Of a stretch of 64,000 bases of DNA, positions 11,689-59,500 are shown piece after piece. Under the pieces are notes generated by a model. It saw nothing but the letters and a program-made list of their open reading frames with translations. It had not been told where the DNA came from and did not search any database. Where the stretch lies: contig CM072511.1 of assembly GCA_036898135.1 (NCBI GenBank), forward strand, positions 44,292,641 through 44,356,640, read 5' to 3'. The stretch comes from Oncomelania hupensis (taxonomy: Eukaryota > Mollusca > Gastropoda > Littorinimorpha > Pomatiopsidae). The translations under genes were made by a program, and so were the position numbers. How positions within the stretch are numbered: the first letter of the stretch is position 1; each line of letters begins with the position of its first letter.

Positions 11689-11850
11689 GCAGGGATAGTT
11701 CAGTGGTCAGAGCGCACGACTTGTGTGAGTGCGTCTTGGGCGACGTGGGTTCGAATCCTGACTTCAGCAAACTATTTTGTGGTTGCTGGATATTAGGGGC
11801 CAGCGCCTTGAGAAGCTCTCTGAGCTTGTAAGTGCGCTATATAAGAAAAA
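11688..11850 (+). mobile_element. tRNA-derived SINE between two CT microsatellites
   Basis: A-box-like TAGTTCAGTGGTCAGAGCG and B-box GGTTCGAATCCTG (about 11750) head the element. Its 3' module GGGGCCAGCGCCTTGAGAAG and GTGCGCTATATAAGAAA follows. The (CT)n tracts on both sides prevent seeing a target duplication. Confidence 0.65.
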
Positions 11851-11904
<54 letters not shown>

Positions 11905-11927
11905 TCTCCCTCTCTCTCTCTCTCTCA
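11851..11927. repeat. (CT)n microsatellite, interrupted
   Basis: CT tract with CCCTCTC interruptions, directly after the SINE 3' end. Confidence 0.93.
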
Positions 11928-12123
11928 CTCTATATTTTGTCGTTGAAAATAAATATAGCAAGAGGCCACATGTATTTTTTCTCCAGCTACATAGCTATTA
12001 ATATTATAAAGTGAAGTAATTGTGCTTTATTTCGGTGTCGGGTGTTGGGAGATATAAAAAGTTTCATTTACTGGTTTGCTCTTTTAACGAGAATTTATAG
12101 TCGCCAGGGTGATCCAGTACGAA

Positions 12124-12190
12124 ATGTGTGTGTGTGCGTGTGTGTGTGTGAGTCCGTGCGCGCGCGTGCGTGTGGGCATGGGTGCGCGTG
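12124..12190. repeat. (GT)n/(GC)-rich tract
   Basis: GTGTGTGTGCG-type alternating purine-pyrimidine sequence with CGCGCGTGCG, potentially Z-DNA forming. Confidence 0.8.
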
Positions 12191-12514
12191 CCACATAACT
12201 ACTTACAGATATTGTACTGGAAACATGAAATAATTATTCTTTTTTACTGCAATTTGTTGCAATTTCTCTGTTAAGTAAAAACCTCGTTATTAATTATCTT
12301 TCTTTACTGTGCTATGTTCCAACTGGACGTGAAGGAGGATATAGTTAATAGTTTAATGCCCGAAATGAGACGTAAGTTTCTGATTGGGATTCGTGAAATA
12401 ATGAGATTTATGTTTACTACTTGTTGGAAATGCCACCGTTTTAAGTATAGACCTATTTATTCTATCGTTAAATTATTAATGGGCATGTATATTTCATAGA
12501 TGCTGATCAAGTAA

Positions 12515-13545
12515 TCAAAAGTCATCAAAAGCCTGTATAAGGCTACCAGTGCAGTCCTCCACAACAGCGCCATCGGGAACTGGTTCAGAACAACAATCGG
12601 TGTGCGTCAAGGATGCCTACTCTCTCCAACATTCTTCAACATCTTCCTAGAGCGCATCATGTCAGATGCTCTTGCATATCATGAAGGCACAGTCAGCATA
12701 GGGGGTAGAGCAATCTCCAATCTTCGTTTTGCGGATGACATTGATGGATTGGCTGGAGAGGAACAAGAACTTGAACAGCTGGTACAGAGGCTTGACACCA
12801 CCTCCAGAGCTTATGGAATGGAAATAAGTGCCGAGAAGACCAAAATGATGACCCACAACACCAATGGCATCAACACGGACATCAAAGTCCAAGGCCGATC
12901 CCTCAACACAGTGCATAGCTTCAAATATTTAGGAGCCATTGTATCAGAAAATGGGTCCCGACAGGAAGTCCTCTCCAGGATCGCACAAACAACTGCTGCC
13001 CTGACAAGGTTGAAGCCCATTTGGAAAGACAGAACCATCAGTCTACATTCCAAAGTAAGACTGCTGCGCTCCCTTGTCATCTCCATCTTCCTATATGCTT
13101 GCGAAGCATGGACCCTCACAGCAGATCTCCAACGAAGAATACAAAGCATGGAGATGAGGTACTACAGAAGACTTCTGGGCATTTCCTATACCCAACACAT
13201 CACCAACGACGAAATCCGACAGACCATCACACAAGCCATTGGATAACACGATGACCTGCTCACACTGGTGAAGAAACGGAAACTCCGATGGTATGGCCAC
13301 GTCACCAGATCATCAGGCCTTGCAAAGACTATTCTGCAAGGCACAGTGCAAGGAGGTAGAAGAAGAGGGAGACCGAAAAAGAGGTGGGATGACAACATTC
13401 GAGAATGGACTGGTTTGACACTGAGCGAAGCCATCAGGGTTGCTGAGGACAGAGAAAGATGGAGTATGCTGGTTAAACGATCAGCTGTGGTGCCCCTACG
13501 ACCTCCGGGTTACGGGACAGGATAGGATAGGATCATAATACGACA
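12515..13545 (+). mobile_element. RTE-like LINE copy 1, 5' truncated, coding frame broken by one stop
   Basis: Encodes the C-terminal part of a reverse transcriptase. VRQGCLLSPTFFNIFLE is followed by the catalytic FADDI (near 12728), EISAEKTKMM, SFKYLGAIVSENG, MEMRYYRRLLGIS and the terminal GHVTRSSGLAKTILQG segment. One frame runs from before 12602 to 13525 with a single TAA at 13244-13246, where other copies have CAA (Gln). The 3' end is a (GGATA)n tail at 13520-13534. This is the best-preserved copy in the window. RTE-like assignment is from the motif pattern and tail type. Confidence 0.85.
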
Positions 13546-13849
13546 TAAAGTGCATGACTGGAACCCTGTTGCAATTAAGTTTAAGATTTAAAACGCCATA
13601 CTTGTTTTGTCGTTCTACCTACAGTTATTAACTTTAAACGAATCTTTCTTTCTGTGTATTCGTCGTAGTGTTTGATTATTCAGGTCGTGGGAAAAAGCAA
13701 TGTTGATGGCCAAGTAGCCTGCGTATAGTGTCCAGCCTCCATTTACCAGCTTCCTATATAAATTAATGCCGCAACTATTCGGTCTCCTCTGGAATAATAA
13801 TCATCAGCTCACCGTGCACTATGTATTAGATGATTGCTCATAATTACAC

Positions 13850-14823
13850 CCGTCCTCTCCAGACCACTGTTTATGTTTTGCCCAGTGCGCGTGTACTCTG
13901 CTCCGCGTTTTAGGCGGGAAAGCAGTGCTGAGCCTCTCTCGAGGCTCGCTACGGAGGTGGTTGAGGAGAAAGGACCAGTGGCAGCTTCATCTAGCCAGAG
14001 GAGACGTTTCGGGAATTGGGTGATGGGAGTAGAAGGGGGTAGGGAAATGAGAAAGGGGATGGGGGAGAGTGCGGCCAGGAAGAGGTCACGAGTCGTGCGC
14101 GCCGATGACGTAAGCCGGACGAAACCAAGTTAACGGATCTAGCCACACCACGGCATCGCCGAGAAGAACCCTCTCCCGCTTCGCCTCACTCACCCCCAAC
14201 CCACCCTCTCTCTTTTGGGGAGAAGAAGAGGGAGCGAAGCTATGTTTAGCTATGAGCTGTCGTGTGTGCTTGCACTCTGCGATTGGAGGATTCGGAAGCA
14301 AGGGAATGATGCCGTGAGTTGTGGACGTTATAGAAATGACGATGGTGTAGCGAGGAGAAGTGAGGCGAGGATCTTGAAGGAGGAGGAGAAAAGCATTGCC
14401 TGAAGGCTTGTGACGGCCTTAAAGAGTTCCACTGTATGGTAGAGCGCTACGATACGATGGAGTAAGCCAAGGAGTTGTATAGTTGGCACAGAGCACTAAA
14501 GAGAGGAAGGGGATGAACGGAGGGAGAGGGTTGAGCCACTGGTGAGTGAGCTGCTTTATAGTGTGGTGGTGACCAGCGCCGGCACTACAGTGCCATGTGT
14601 AGGCTGTGTTGTATCCTAGTGGCGACGTGCACTGTGTTATCGATCTCTCTTCCCCTTCCCATTCACCCTCATCCTCTTTTTTTTTCCTCTGCCCCGCCAC
14701 AGCCACCGCCTCCTTCTATCAGCCTTCGCCACCTCCACCGCCACCAACTTCGTCACCTCCGTCCGCGTTGGCTATTACAACTACGGTAGACGGCCGTCCG
14801 TGTGCTGTGTCTCATACCATTCG

Positions 14824-14913
<90 letters not shown>

Positions 14914-15330
14914 CACACACCCGCGCACACACCTTCATCCTCGTTCCCTCCCTCGGTTCGTCGTGTATACATGTCTCTTTACTAGGCCTCCCTCTCAGAC
15001 TGTGTAAAGCTGAGCTAAAGATCTTGGCGTAGCTGAAGCATTGAACCATTGACCCACGCTGGCCTGCGTCTGTCACGTCAGTGCTGTGTCACTCAAGCGC
15101 TGTCGAGGTGCACAGACTGTGTAGTACGTGCAGACAGACCAAGATGGCATCCGTGTTGTTGTAGTCATTTTATTCTCACTGCCAGACTGACAGTCCACAA
15201 ACACCGTCGCAAGGTTGCATGCTGTCACCGTCATCACTATATGCGTCATTTCTGTGAACCCCGGGCCAGTACATGCTTAACTCGATGTGCTAAGCTTTAC
15301 CATTGCTTGTGAAAACTGTACTTTAGAATA
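13850..15330. promoter_or_regulatory. GC- and CpG-richer block, possible promoter region
   Basis: Compared with the AT-rich surroundings this block has frequent CG dinucleotides (for example GTGCGCGCCGATGACGTAAG at 14095-14114, which includes a CRE-like TGACGTA). It is interrupted by a CT microsatellite. ORFs within it are short and unrecognised. It may be a CpG island-like promoter or 5' exon region, conceivably an alternative start for RasGRF. No direct evidence. Confidence 0.25.
14827..14911. repeat. (CT)n microsatellite
   Basis: CT tract with one TTTC interruption inside the GC-richer block. Confidence 0.95.
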
Positions 15331-15893
15331 TTATGTGGCAGCTTAGTGGAGTAAAACCTAGCTGTTAACCGCCCAAACTAAAAGACCGAAAATGGAAGGA
15401 GCGTGATTTGGAGTCTGTAGTACGGTGTGGAATGCGCATGCCAACCCAAATCAAAACCAGGGGAAATGGAAAGAAGGAATGTGACAGGACGTGAGCGGAT
15501 TTCGTAGACCGACAGAGCAGCTGTGGATTTGGGGATTTGAGACTAGAGTGATTTCAAGGTCAGGTGGGTAATCAGAGAGCGTAGGACGTATACCTCTTTA
15601 CGCCGACCTCTCTGGGGGCTGAGAGAATGTGGGCCACGCACATCAAGACATCGTGGCCGTCTGGCCGTCCTTTGCACTTCGCTCAACACGCTCACATCGG
15701 TCACTGAGGTAAGATGCAGAGCCAAAAGGTTTAATAAAAGGACAGGGGCAGGAAGGCTGATCTGTAGTGTGCGGAAAAGCTTTTCAAACTTGAAGGTTGT
15801 ATCTGTTGTCCCTTTTTGTTGTTTGTTTTTGTAATTATTTGGGGGAGTAGGAGTCGTCTGATGCGGGTGGAGATTGGTGCAATTTGAGTGTGC

Positions 15894-15896
<3 letters not shown>

Positions 15897-15937
<41 letters not shown>

Positions 15938-15954
15938 GAGACAGAGAGAGAGAC

Positions 15955-15985
<31 letters not shown>

Positions 15986-16152
15986 CAGAGAGAGAGAGAG
16001 AGACAGAGAGAGACATAGACAGAGAGAGACAGAGAGAGAGATGGTTTTATAGTGTAATCAAGCTGGCAAATTTTCGTGCGTGGTGTGTGTGTGTGTGCGT
16101 GGTGGGTGTGTGTGTGGAGGTGTGTGTGTGTGTGCGTGTGTGTGTGTGTGTG
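15897..16152. repeat. (GA)n with GACA interruptions, then (GT)n
   Basis: GA tract with periodic AGAC at 15897-16041, followed by GT-rich sequence at 16080-16152. Confidence 0.92.
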
Positions 16153-16547
16153 ATTTGGTGGGTGGGTGATTTGGTAGATGTGGATGTATGTGATAGGAAG
16201 AACAAGGACGGACTCCCTGTCTATTTATGGACTTTACAGTGCTTTTGAGTGTCTTTGGGGGTCTGATTATTTTGGTCTGAGGCGTTTAATTATCCGTGGC
16301 GAGGTGGCCTTGGCGACCTAAAACTCGCAGATAGGATGGTTTCCGGACAATAAGGATGGGATACTGAGGTTAGTCAGACCGATAAGAGAGGGAGGGAATA
16401 GTCAGTATGTAATATTTTAAGAATAGCCATCGCGTAAAACGTTTGGCAGTGATTTATTAAATCTATAGGAACACTTTCTTGGAAGACTTTCTTGTTTCAG
16501 TTTCCTTTATTTATTGCTATTTGTGTTCATTTTCATCAAAGTCATCA

Positions 16548-16635
16548 TCATCATTGCTTTTGTCACCATCGTCATCATCATCATCATCGTCGTCGTCGTC
16601 GTCGTCATTTTTGTCGCCGTCATCGTCGCAACGTT
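16548..16635. repeat. (ATC)n/(GTC)n tract
   Basis: Interrupted CATCAT and CGTCGT trinucleotide repeats. Confidence 0.85.
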
Positions 16636-17391
16636 ATCATCACAGTTTTGGTCCTTGCTGTCGTTGTTAGTTTATAAGTAACTGTTTATGATACAAATAC
16701 CTAGTATTATAACGATTGTTATTCTGAGTAATTCTTATTCTTTTAGCGTTGCAGGGTCAGAAATACCGTTTCCAATGTGATGTTTTGGAAGGAAGACTAC
16801 ATATCTTACGCCTTCGAAGAAAACGGCTTGCGTGGTCTTAGACTATTGCCATGTCGCCTGCGAAGGCAAACAAACCTGTTGTGCCTTAGTTACAAACGTA
16901 TTATCTTGTCAGTGCGTTTACTTCTGAAGGGATTTGCTGTACATTCTGAGGCGAATAAGAGCAGCACGATCTGACTGCTTTAAAATAGCTACTACTACAA
17001 ATGATGCCTTGACTCCTCCTCGCACTTTTGGAATGAATTGTCAGTTGGGCCTCAGTTTTTTGTTCTGAGAAGCAATTTGTATTTTGGGGGAAACGTGCCG
17101 TCCTTCGAGTTTTGTTAACGCCTGAATGATGCAGCGCTTGCTAGGTGCCGCTTGATCACTGGTCACCTGGAAAATGAGTAGTTGAGGGCAGTTAATATTT
17201 TCATTTGTACAAATGGGCTGCTTCTTAATTTTAAGTTCGGTGTTTCTTTAAAAGTGTTGTCGTCACATCCATCGTCGTCATCTGTGAGTTCCTCATTACT
17301 AATTCTTAATTGTTCTGGCTTTCTTTTAAGGTATTGTCGTCACAGCTGTCGCCGTCATCAGCCTTATTATGATCGTCGTCGTAGTACGTTC

Positions 17392-17493
17392 ATTTGTGAT
17401 TGTCATCTTCATCATCATGATGATTGTCATCTTCATCATCATGATCTCTTCTTCTTCTTCTTCTTCGTTGTCGGTGTTCTCGTCGTCGTCGTC

Positions 17494-17560
<67 letters not shown>

Positions 17561-17561
17561 G
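17392..17561. repeat. (ATC)n, (TTC)n, (GTC)n and (CAT)n cluster
   Basis: Short trinucleotide tracts ending in a pure (CAT)n run of about 67 bp at 17494-17560. Confidence 0.9.
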
Positions 17562-17712
17562 AATATCACAACTACAATAACAACTTACTACTTGTATCAT
17601 AAATCTAACGGCTCCTGGATCTTTATCATTATCATCTCTGTCGTGCTATTTGTTTGAGGTTTTACTTAACTTGCTAAACATTAAAAACGTCTTTTCACTG
17701 CATGACTTCCTT

Positions 17713-18093
17713 TCCTATACTATCTTATCCCGTAACTCGAAGGTGGTTGTGGCACCACAGATGATCGTTTACCCAGCATACTCCATCTCTGTCTTCAGCA
17801 ACCCTCATGGCTTCGCTCAGTGTCAAGCCAGTCCATTCTCGAATGTTGTCCTCTAACCTCTTTTTCTGTCTCTCTCTCTTCTTCTGCCTCCATGCACCGT
17901 GCCTTGCAGGATGTCTTTGCAGGACCTGGTCCTCTGGTGACGTGGCCATACCTTCGGAGTTTCCGTTTCTTCAGCACTGTGAGCATGTCATCATAATTAT
18001 GTTGTCCAATGGCTTGGGTGATGGTCTGTCGGACTTCGTTGTTGGTGATGTGCTGGGTATAGGAAATGCCCAGAAGACTTCTGTAGCTGCGTG
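17713..18093 (-). mobile_element. RTE-like LINE copy 2, 3' fragment
   Basis: On the minus strand it encodes KKRKLRRYGHVTRGPG and EWTGLTLSEAMRVAEDRD with frameshifts. The tail side is at 17713. Only the last ~380 bp are retained. Confidence 0.85.
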
Positions 18094-18571
18094 ACTTATT
18101 GAATTCTTACGTATCTTGTAACGGTTATGATTGTTTTAAACGATAACCCTAATCCGTCACACCCTACTCCTTCTTATGGCCATTTTACAAATGATGACTG
18201 AGCACTGAGCAGTAGATGACTATTTAGCAGGTGACCTTTCCACTGACCCCCCCTCCCCTCCCTTTCGCTCATCTTTTACTCTCGCTGTACAGGACGAAGA
18301 CAAAGAAATTTCGACTTATTTATAGCTTTGTGTTCTCTATTTTTTTTTAAAAATTGTTTAGCAAACTGCTGACGTACGTGACTATAAATAAACTGATTCA
18401 ATTCGCACATTGACAAAAGAGGAATTTGCATTGTAAATGCCACGAATGTTAATGTCATTTCTGGACTTGTATAAGTTGCGTATCAACTGGATGTTTCCTT
18501 GCTCGTGTCGAGGTTATCATCATCTTTGAGTTGACAAAACCTTCGTGTTAATCATTACTCTTTGAATACAA

Positions 18572-18763
<192 letters not shown>

Positions 18764-19098
18764 CATACATATAGATATACATATAGATATAGATATATGC
18801 ACCTCATAAACATCATCCAACACACCCCACTCGCAATGCTGAGAATCTTATACCCAATAGTACAACGCGCCCTTCCTCCATCGCCCCCTCTCAACACACT
18901 CACAAACACTGCAGTTGAACAAGCCAAGCAGTAAGTTACTTGTCACAAGGTATCACAATATACTGGAAATAAAGAACTTTTATTGTGAAATAATCTGAAT
19001 CACTGATTACTTTTGTTTACTAAGTTGTCATGCTTGGCTTATTATTATCATCGTCTGCGTCGCCATCGTGGTCGTTACCTACTTCTGTTAGGGTCTTT

Positions 19099-20157
19099 CC
19101 TATCCTATCTTATCCTATCCTGTAACTCTGAGGTCGTAGGGGCACCACTGATGATCGTTTAACCAGCATACTCCATCTTTCTCTGTCCTCAGCAACCCTG
19201 ATGGCTTCGCTCAATGTCAAGCCAGTCCATTCTCGAATGTTGTCCTCCCACCTCTTTTTCGATTTTCCTCTTCTTCTACCTCCTTGCACTGTGCCTTGCA
19301 AGATGGTCTTTGCAAGGCCTGATGATCTGGTGACGTAGCCATACCATCGGAGTTTCCGTTTCTCCACCACGTGTGAGCAAGTCATCGTGTTATCCAATGG
19401 CTTGTGTGATGGTCTGTCGGACGTCGTCGTTGGTGATGTGCTGGGTGTAGGAAATGCCCAGAAGTCTTCTGTAGCACCTCATCTCCATGCTTTGTACTCT
19501 TCGTTGAATATCTGCTGTGAGGGTCCATGTTTCGCCAAGGTAAAGGAAGATGGAGATGACAAGGGAGCGCAACAGCTTTACCTTGGAATATAGACTGATG
19601 GTCATGTCTTTCGAAATGGGCTTCAACCTTGCCTGGGCAGCAGTTTGTGCGATCCTGGAGAGGACTTCATGTTGGGACCCATTGTCTGATACAATACCTC
19701 ATAAATATTTGAAGCTATGCACTGTATTGAGGGATTGGTCTTGGACATTAATGTCCATGTTGATGCCATTGGTGTTGTTGGTCATCATTTTGGTCTTATC
19801 TGCACTTATTTCCATTGCATAGGCTATGGAGGTGGTGTCAAGCCTCTGTACCAGCTGCTTAAGTTCTTGTTCCTCTCCAGCCAATCTATCAATGTCATCC
19901 GCAAAACGAAGGTTGGAGATTGCTCTACCCCCTATGCTGACTGTGCCTTCGTGATCTGCAAGGGCATCTGACATGATGCGCTCTAGGAAGATGTTGAAGA
20001 GTGTTGGAGAGAGTAGGCCTCCTTGACGCACACCGATTGTTGTTCTGAATTAGTCTCCGATGGCGCTGTTATGGAGGACTACACTGGTAGCCTTGTCATA
20101 CAGGCTTTTGATGACTTCAATAATTTTAGGGCTGATGCTGTTCACTCTCATGGTTGC
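19099..20157 (-). mobile_element. RTE-like LINE copy 3
   Basis: On the minus strand, three overlapping frames together give RQGGLLSPTLFNIFLERIM, NLRFADDIDRLAGEEQ, MKPISKDMTISLYSKVKLL and WYGYVTRSSGLAKTILQG. A (GGATA)n-type tail lies at 19099-19120. It is frameshifted and 5' truncated, and ends about 80 bp before RasGRF exon 1. Confidence 0.88.
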
Positions 20158-20239
20158 ACACTTTAGTTTATTACAAGTGTTGATTTGCTACAAGATACCT
20201 TGGACCCTACTAAATAATAACCGTTTGTTTTGGTTCTAG

Positions 20240-55812
<35,573 letters not shown>

Positions 55813-56630
55813 GGCCAAGCCAAGCCCGCGTTGCTCCCCCGGGGACCGACGTGGGCTTGAGAGTCATACAGTTGTTGACTCTGCCAATTCTTCTTCTGCT
55901 TGAAGATGAACTGCCTAAAAAGAAGCTCTTCTCGGCAGGACTAATCCTGAATATCTACACCAAGAATCGAACAAAGTGCGTTTAAACTTGGATTTATAAT
56001 ATCTACAACCCCAGCAAAATGAAGCTGAGAGTGTCACAGTATCAAACTGTGTGCACCTTGGACATGGATACCTTTTGTGCATCTTGTTCGGATATGTTTG
56101 TGCGTCTCAGCTGGATCGCTGGATACCTTTCCATTTTCGTGGGGGTGAAATGACGTGTGAGAAAATAGAACAGACCTAATGCAATACAGCGTACATTTTA
56201 ACTGGGATCATTCTTCAGTATGCTGGAGAGAAAAGAACCGACAGAACAATGTTGAAAAATGTGCCACGGCGGCGGATATAAAATGTATACAACTGGACAC
56301 AAACCTTCTTGCCCCCTATCCCAGATTTTTGTGAATTTCCACCGTACTACGAATGAGAAAGTGTGAAAATAAAATATGACAAAGAAGGACATTGCACAAC
56401 AAATATACCATGGATCTCGACTTTGCTGAATTGCTGCAAAACACATAGCACACCATCGATCTCTCTTGTGAAAAAATGTAAACGGAGATCAGTTATTTGT
56501 TGCCTTGTGTGATGCTGTTTTGTTGTTACCTAAGAGTTGTACTTGATGTTTCCTTCCCTTTGCTTACCGTGTGATATAATTATTTGACACTGGAGACACC
56601 TATGAATAAAGTGCAAACTTTAAGTGCACT
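55813..56630 (+). other. probable 3' UTR of the RasGRF gene with AATAAA signal
   Basis: The sequence runs on from the stop codon without an obvious splice donor. A canonical AATAAA sits at 56605-56610, so cleavage near 56625-56640 is plausible. No downstream coding exon was found. The true end may differ if a later signal is used. Confidence 0.55.
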
Positions 56631-56639
56631 GACTGCTAA

Positions 56640-58916
56640 TCGTACTGCAGATTGGGGCATAGTTAAATCTGCAAACTCATTGAATTATAATCGTGATGTG
56701 CAAATCACGTTAGAAACAAGATTAATTTTGTGCTTAGAGTAACTTAGACTATTTGTGGATTATCTGTTTGTCAGCATATCCGACCTTAAAGTTGAATGGG
56801 AATGTAGATTTACATCCATGTGAACTTGTGAACCAAAACAAAACAACAAAAATAACTAAATTCCAGGCAGGATATATTGGTTTGTGTATTATTTCTGACA
56901 CTGATGGAATTTTGATATTATGCTGATGGTAAATAATTATTACCCAGTTGGAAAACCCCGGTATCTTTGGAAGAGGTCCATGAAGGATGCTACAACAGCA
57001 ATTAACAACGCTGAGGCATTTGTGTGTTCAGATTTGGAAACGTGACATTGAATATTTCGCTTATGAAAGTAACATAATGCACAATGTAATGCATATTATG
57101 AAGGGATGGAAAAAATATGAAGAACAATTGCATGAAGAACAATGGCATGTATCTGCATGTTTAATCAAATTAAATATAGCGCATAAATTAAGGTATAGCG
57201 TACAATAACTATGTGGTGTGCTAATGATTACAGACAGTTTCTGACATTGCTGTGACAGTGGTGTGCTACAAATGATCTTGTAAACTAACCCTCTTTAGTC
57301 CAAGCCAAGTAAGTTAGAATGTGGTGTGGCATTCCTATGGTTGTGTGGTCACTGCCCCCTTTTTATTTTAAAAAGTGTATTACCACATTGCAACTCCCTT
57401 CATCCCACAGCTACACTGGCCTTCACAGAACTTTGGCCGTTTATTAGAATGTTTGTGATGATGATAATGCATATCTTCTTGTGTCAGAAACACCTACTTT
57501 TCTTCTTGATGGCACTGTACATGTACGGTATATTGTGTATGTATTATCCGTGACTTTCAGTCCATCTACTCTTTCGCCCTATGTACTTTATGTATAGAAA
57601 CGGTGTTCAGTTTTGCAGTATGATTCGCTGATAATTGGAGTGGACAGTAAAAGGGAAACGAAATGTCAGTGGTTTAGTTTTTATTATTGTGATTTGTGAT
57701 ACACTGTAATTCTATAGTTGCGAGGATCCGCTACACTTTGGAATATATATAAAACAAAACAGACATTTGATCAAATTGTCTAGTTGTTAATAATTCTTTG
57801 ATCTGTTTGTGTGTTAAATGTCACAAAAAGAAAACCTGTCACTTAACATTCTGCATTTTGCATTCAGCGATGTCCCAAACTTGTTTTTAATATTGCTCTT
57901 ATTGATATGAGTTCTGAATGGATCATTTGCTTGTTTTGATTGTAGGTGTCTATGTTTAACTATAATATACTGTGTAGCTCAAACAACACTGACATACAAT
58001 TTTGTCTGAAGATCATTTTCTATTGTCTGTTATGATTCATGTCCCTGAAGTTTGTTCCTAGTCCTTGTTGTTAGCTTGTTTTGTGCTGTAGGTTTAACAC
58101 AGACCCGTTAAAAAGCTGACTACCACTTTACTTGCAGAAGATTAAAGGAAATGTGAACTCAAACGATGCATGGCACTTGAGGGTGCTAGGCAACATCAAA
58201 GCGAGCAAGTTATGGTCAGTGCAGAAACATCACGGAGAATTATCATTCTTTTTCCACTTTTTATAAAGCCATATTGCCTTCAGCTTTTTGGAGATTCTGC
58301 AACCGGCATGTGGCTTGGGTGAATACAGGTTCTAGAGGATATTCTGCAACCACCTAACGAGGGAGGCGAGGATATATATTTTACATAGGTTTTCGTTGTG
58401 TACTGTCATCCTGCCCATATATCTAGTTAGTGAGATGTTTTTTCTGATGGAAAAAGTGAATTGAGAATAATACAAAATCAACTGATAATAATTCGGTGTC
58501 ATTTAATCTACATTTTGCCTAGATTTTGAAGCATTCTAACTGTGAATCTTTATTTTTTTTCCTCATAGGGGACTGAGGGCGGTTCAATTAAAAGTATTTG
58601 TGGATGCATTAGTTCATAGTGCTGTCACCCAGAGTATAATTATGGGCGTCAACCAGAGTATAGTGATAGGTGTCATCTTATTGAACAGTTATGGCATTAT
58701 TTGAGCCAGCAAACATGGTCATGAGAATTCACAGCTTCTAAAATTACAGTTAGTTCTGTCTTTTAAAACGTTTAAAAACCTTTTTAGTGTTTGAATTATG
58801 TTCTCTTTGCTTCCAACAGGGCAAACATCGGTAGCTGACTTCGTCTCTCCCTCCCCCCCCCCCCATCACTCCCAGCCCCTCAACCCCTCCTTGCCCCTTC
58901 TTCCCTCATCTCACCT
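56640..58916. other. downstream intergenic sequence, no gene recognised
   Basis: Short frames only, the longest about 75 codons, none with a known motif. A longer 3' UTR of RasGRF reaching into this stretch cannot be excluded. Confidence 0.55.
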
Positions 58917-59500
58917 GGGTGCCGGGAGTTTCTGTATCAATAGTATCTCCACTTTCTGGAAATTTAATGCTTTAAATTCCCACTGTCGCTGTCTTTCTCC
59001 TTTGTTCTTTCTCATTCCTACTCTGTTCTATCAATCTACCACTTGTACCTTCTTCTCTAGACCAGTCACCTACCTTTTTTCTTGAAAACTCTCCGACAAC
59101 TGCTTATTTGTATATGGGGTCTGTTGGGTCAGCTTGGGGATATTGGACGCTTTCTACCAAATGGTCATTGGGGCTTTCTATATTATTATTTAGCAATATA
59201 GGCATTTTATATTATGTTTCGTTAATATTTTATAATGATGTTTATATTCTATTTTGTTTTTATAAACGGGGGTTCGATAAATTAGAATAAAGCCTGCATG
59301 GGATGCCTTTATTGTAAAATGGCCGGCTGGTACACGGTGGAGTGCCTTCAGTGTTACCTTTAGAGTAGTTTCAGCAGATATTTATACGTATCAGGGGTGA
59401 TTCCTCTTTCCACCAAGTTGTAGTCCTGATTTTGTGGTCCTGATTCGGCCCTTTTGCAGTACGATGGACCCTATAAACAATGAATAACTAACTAACTAAC
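58917..59500 (+). mobile_element. R1 dispersed element, 5'-variant copy
   Basis: Begins near GGTGCCGGGAGTTTCTGTAT after a C-rich tract and ends in (CTAA)n at about 59485-59500. The layout matches the copy at 5600-6204, so both belong to one (CTAA)-tailed subfamily. Confidence 0.75.

Noticed and set aside
14606..15007. 133-codon ORF rich in Ser/Leu and Pro
   Set aside because: Created by a CT microsatellite translated as alternating Ser-Leu and by low-complexity C-rich sequence.
16548..17561. CRISPR-like repeat arrays
   Set aside because: These are trinucleotide microsatellites in an animal genome, with no spacer structure.
56987..57208. 73-codon ORF with a helical look (KGWKKYEEQLHEEQWHVS)
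   Set aside because: No family match, no neighbours suggesting a gene, and it lies in probable intergenic or extended UTR sequence.
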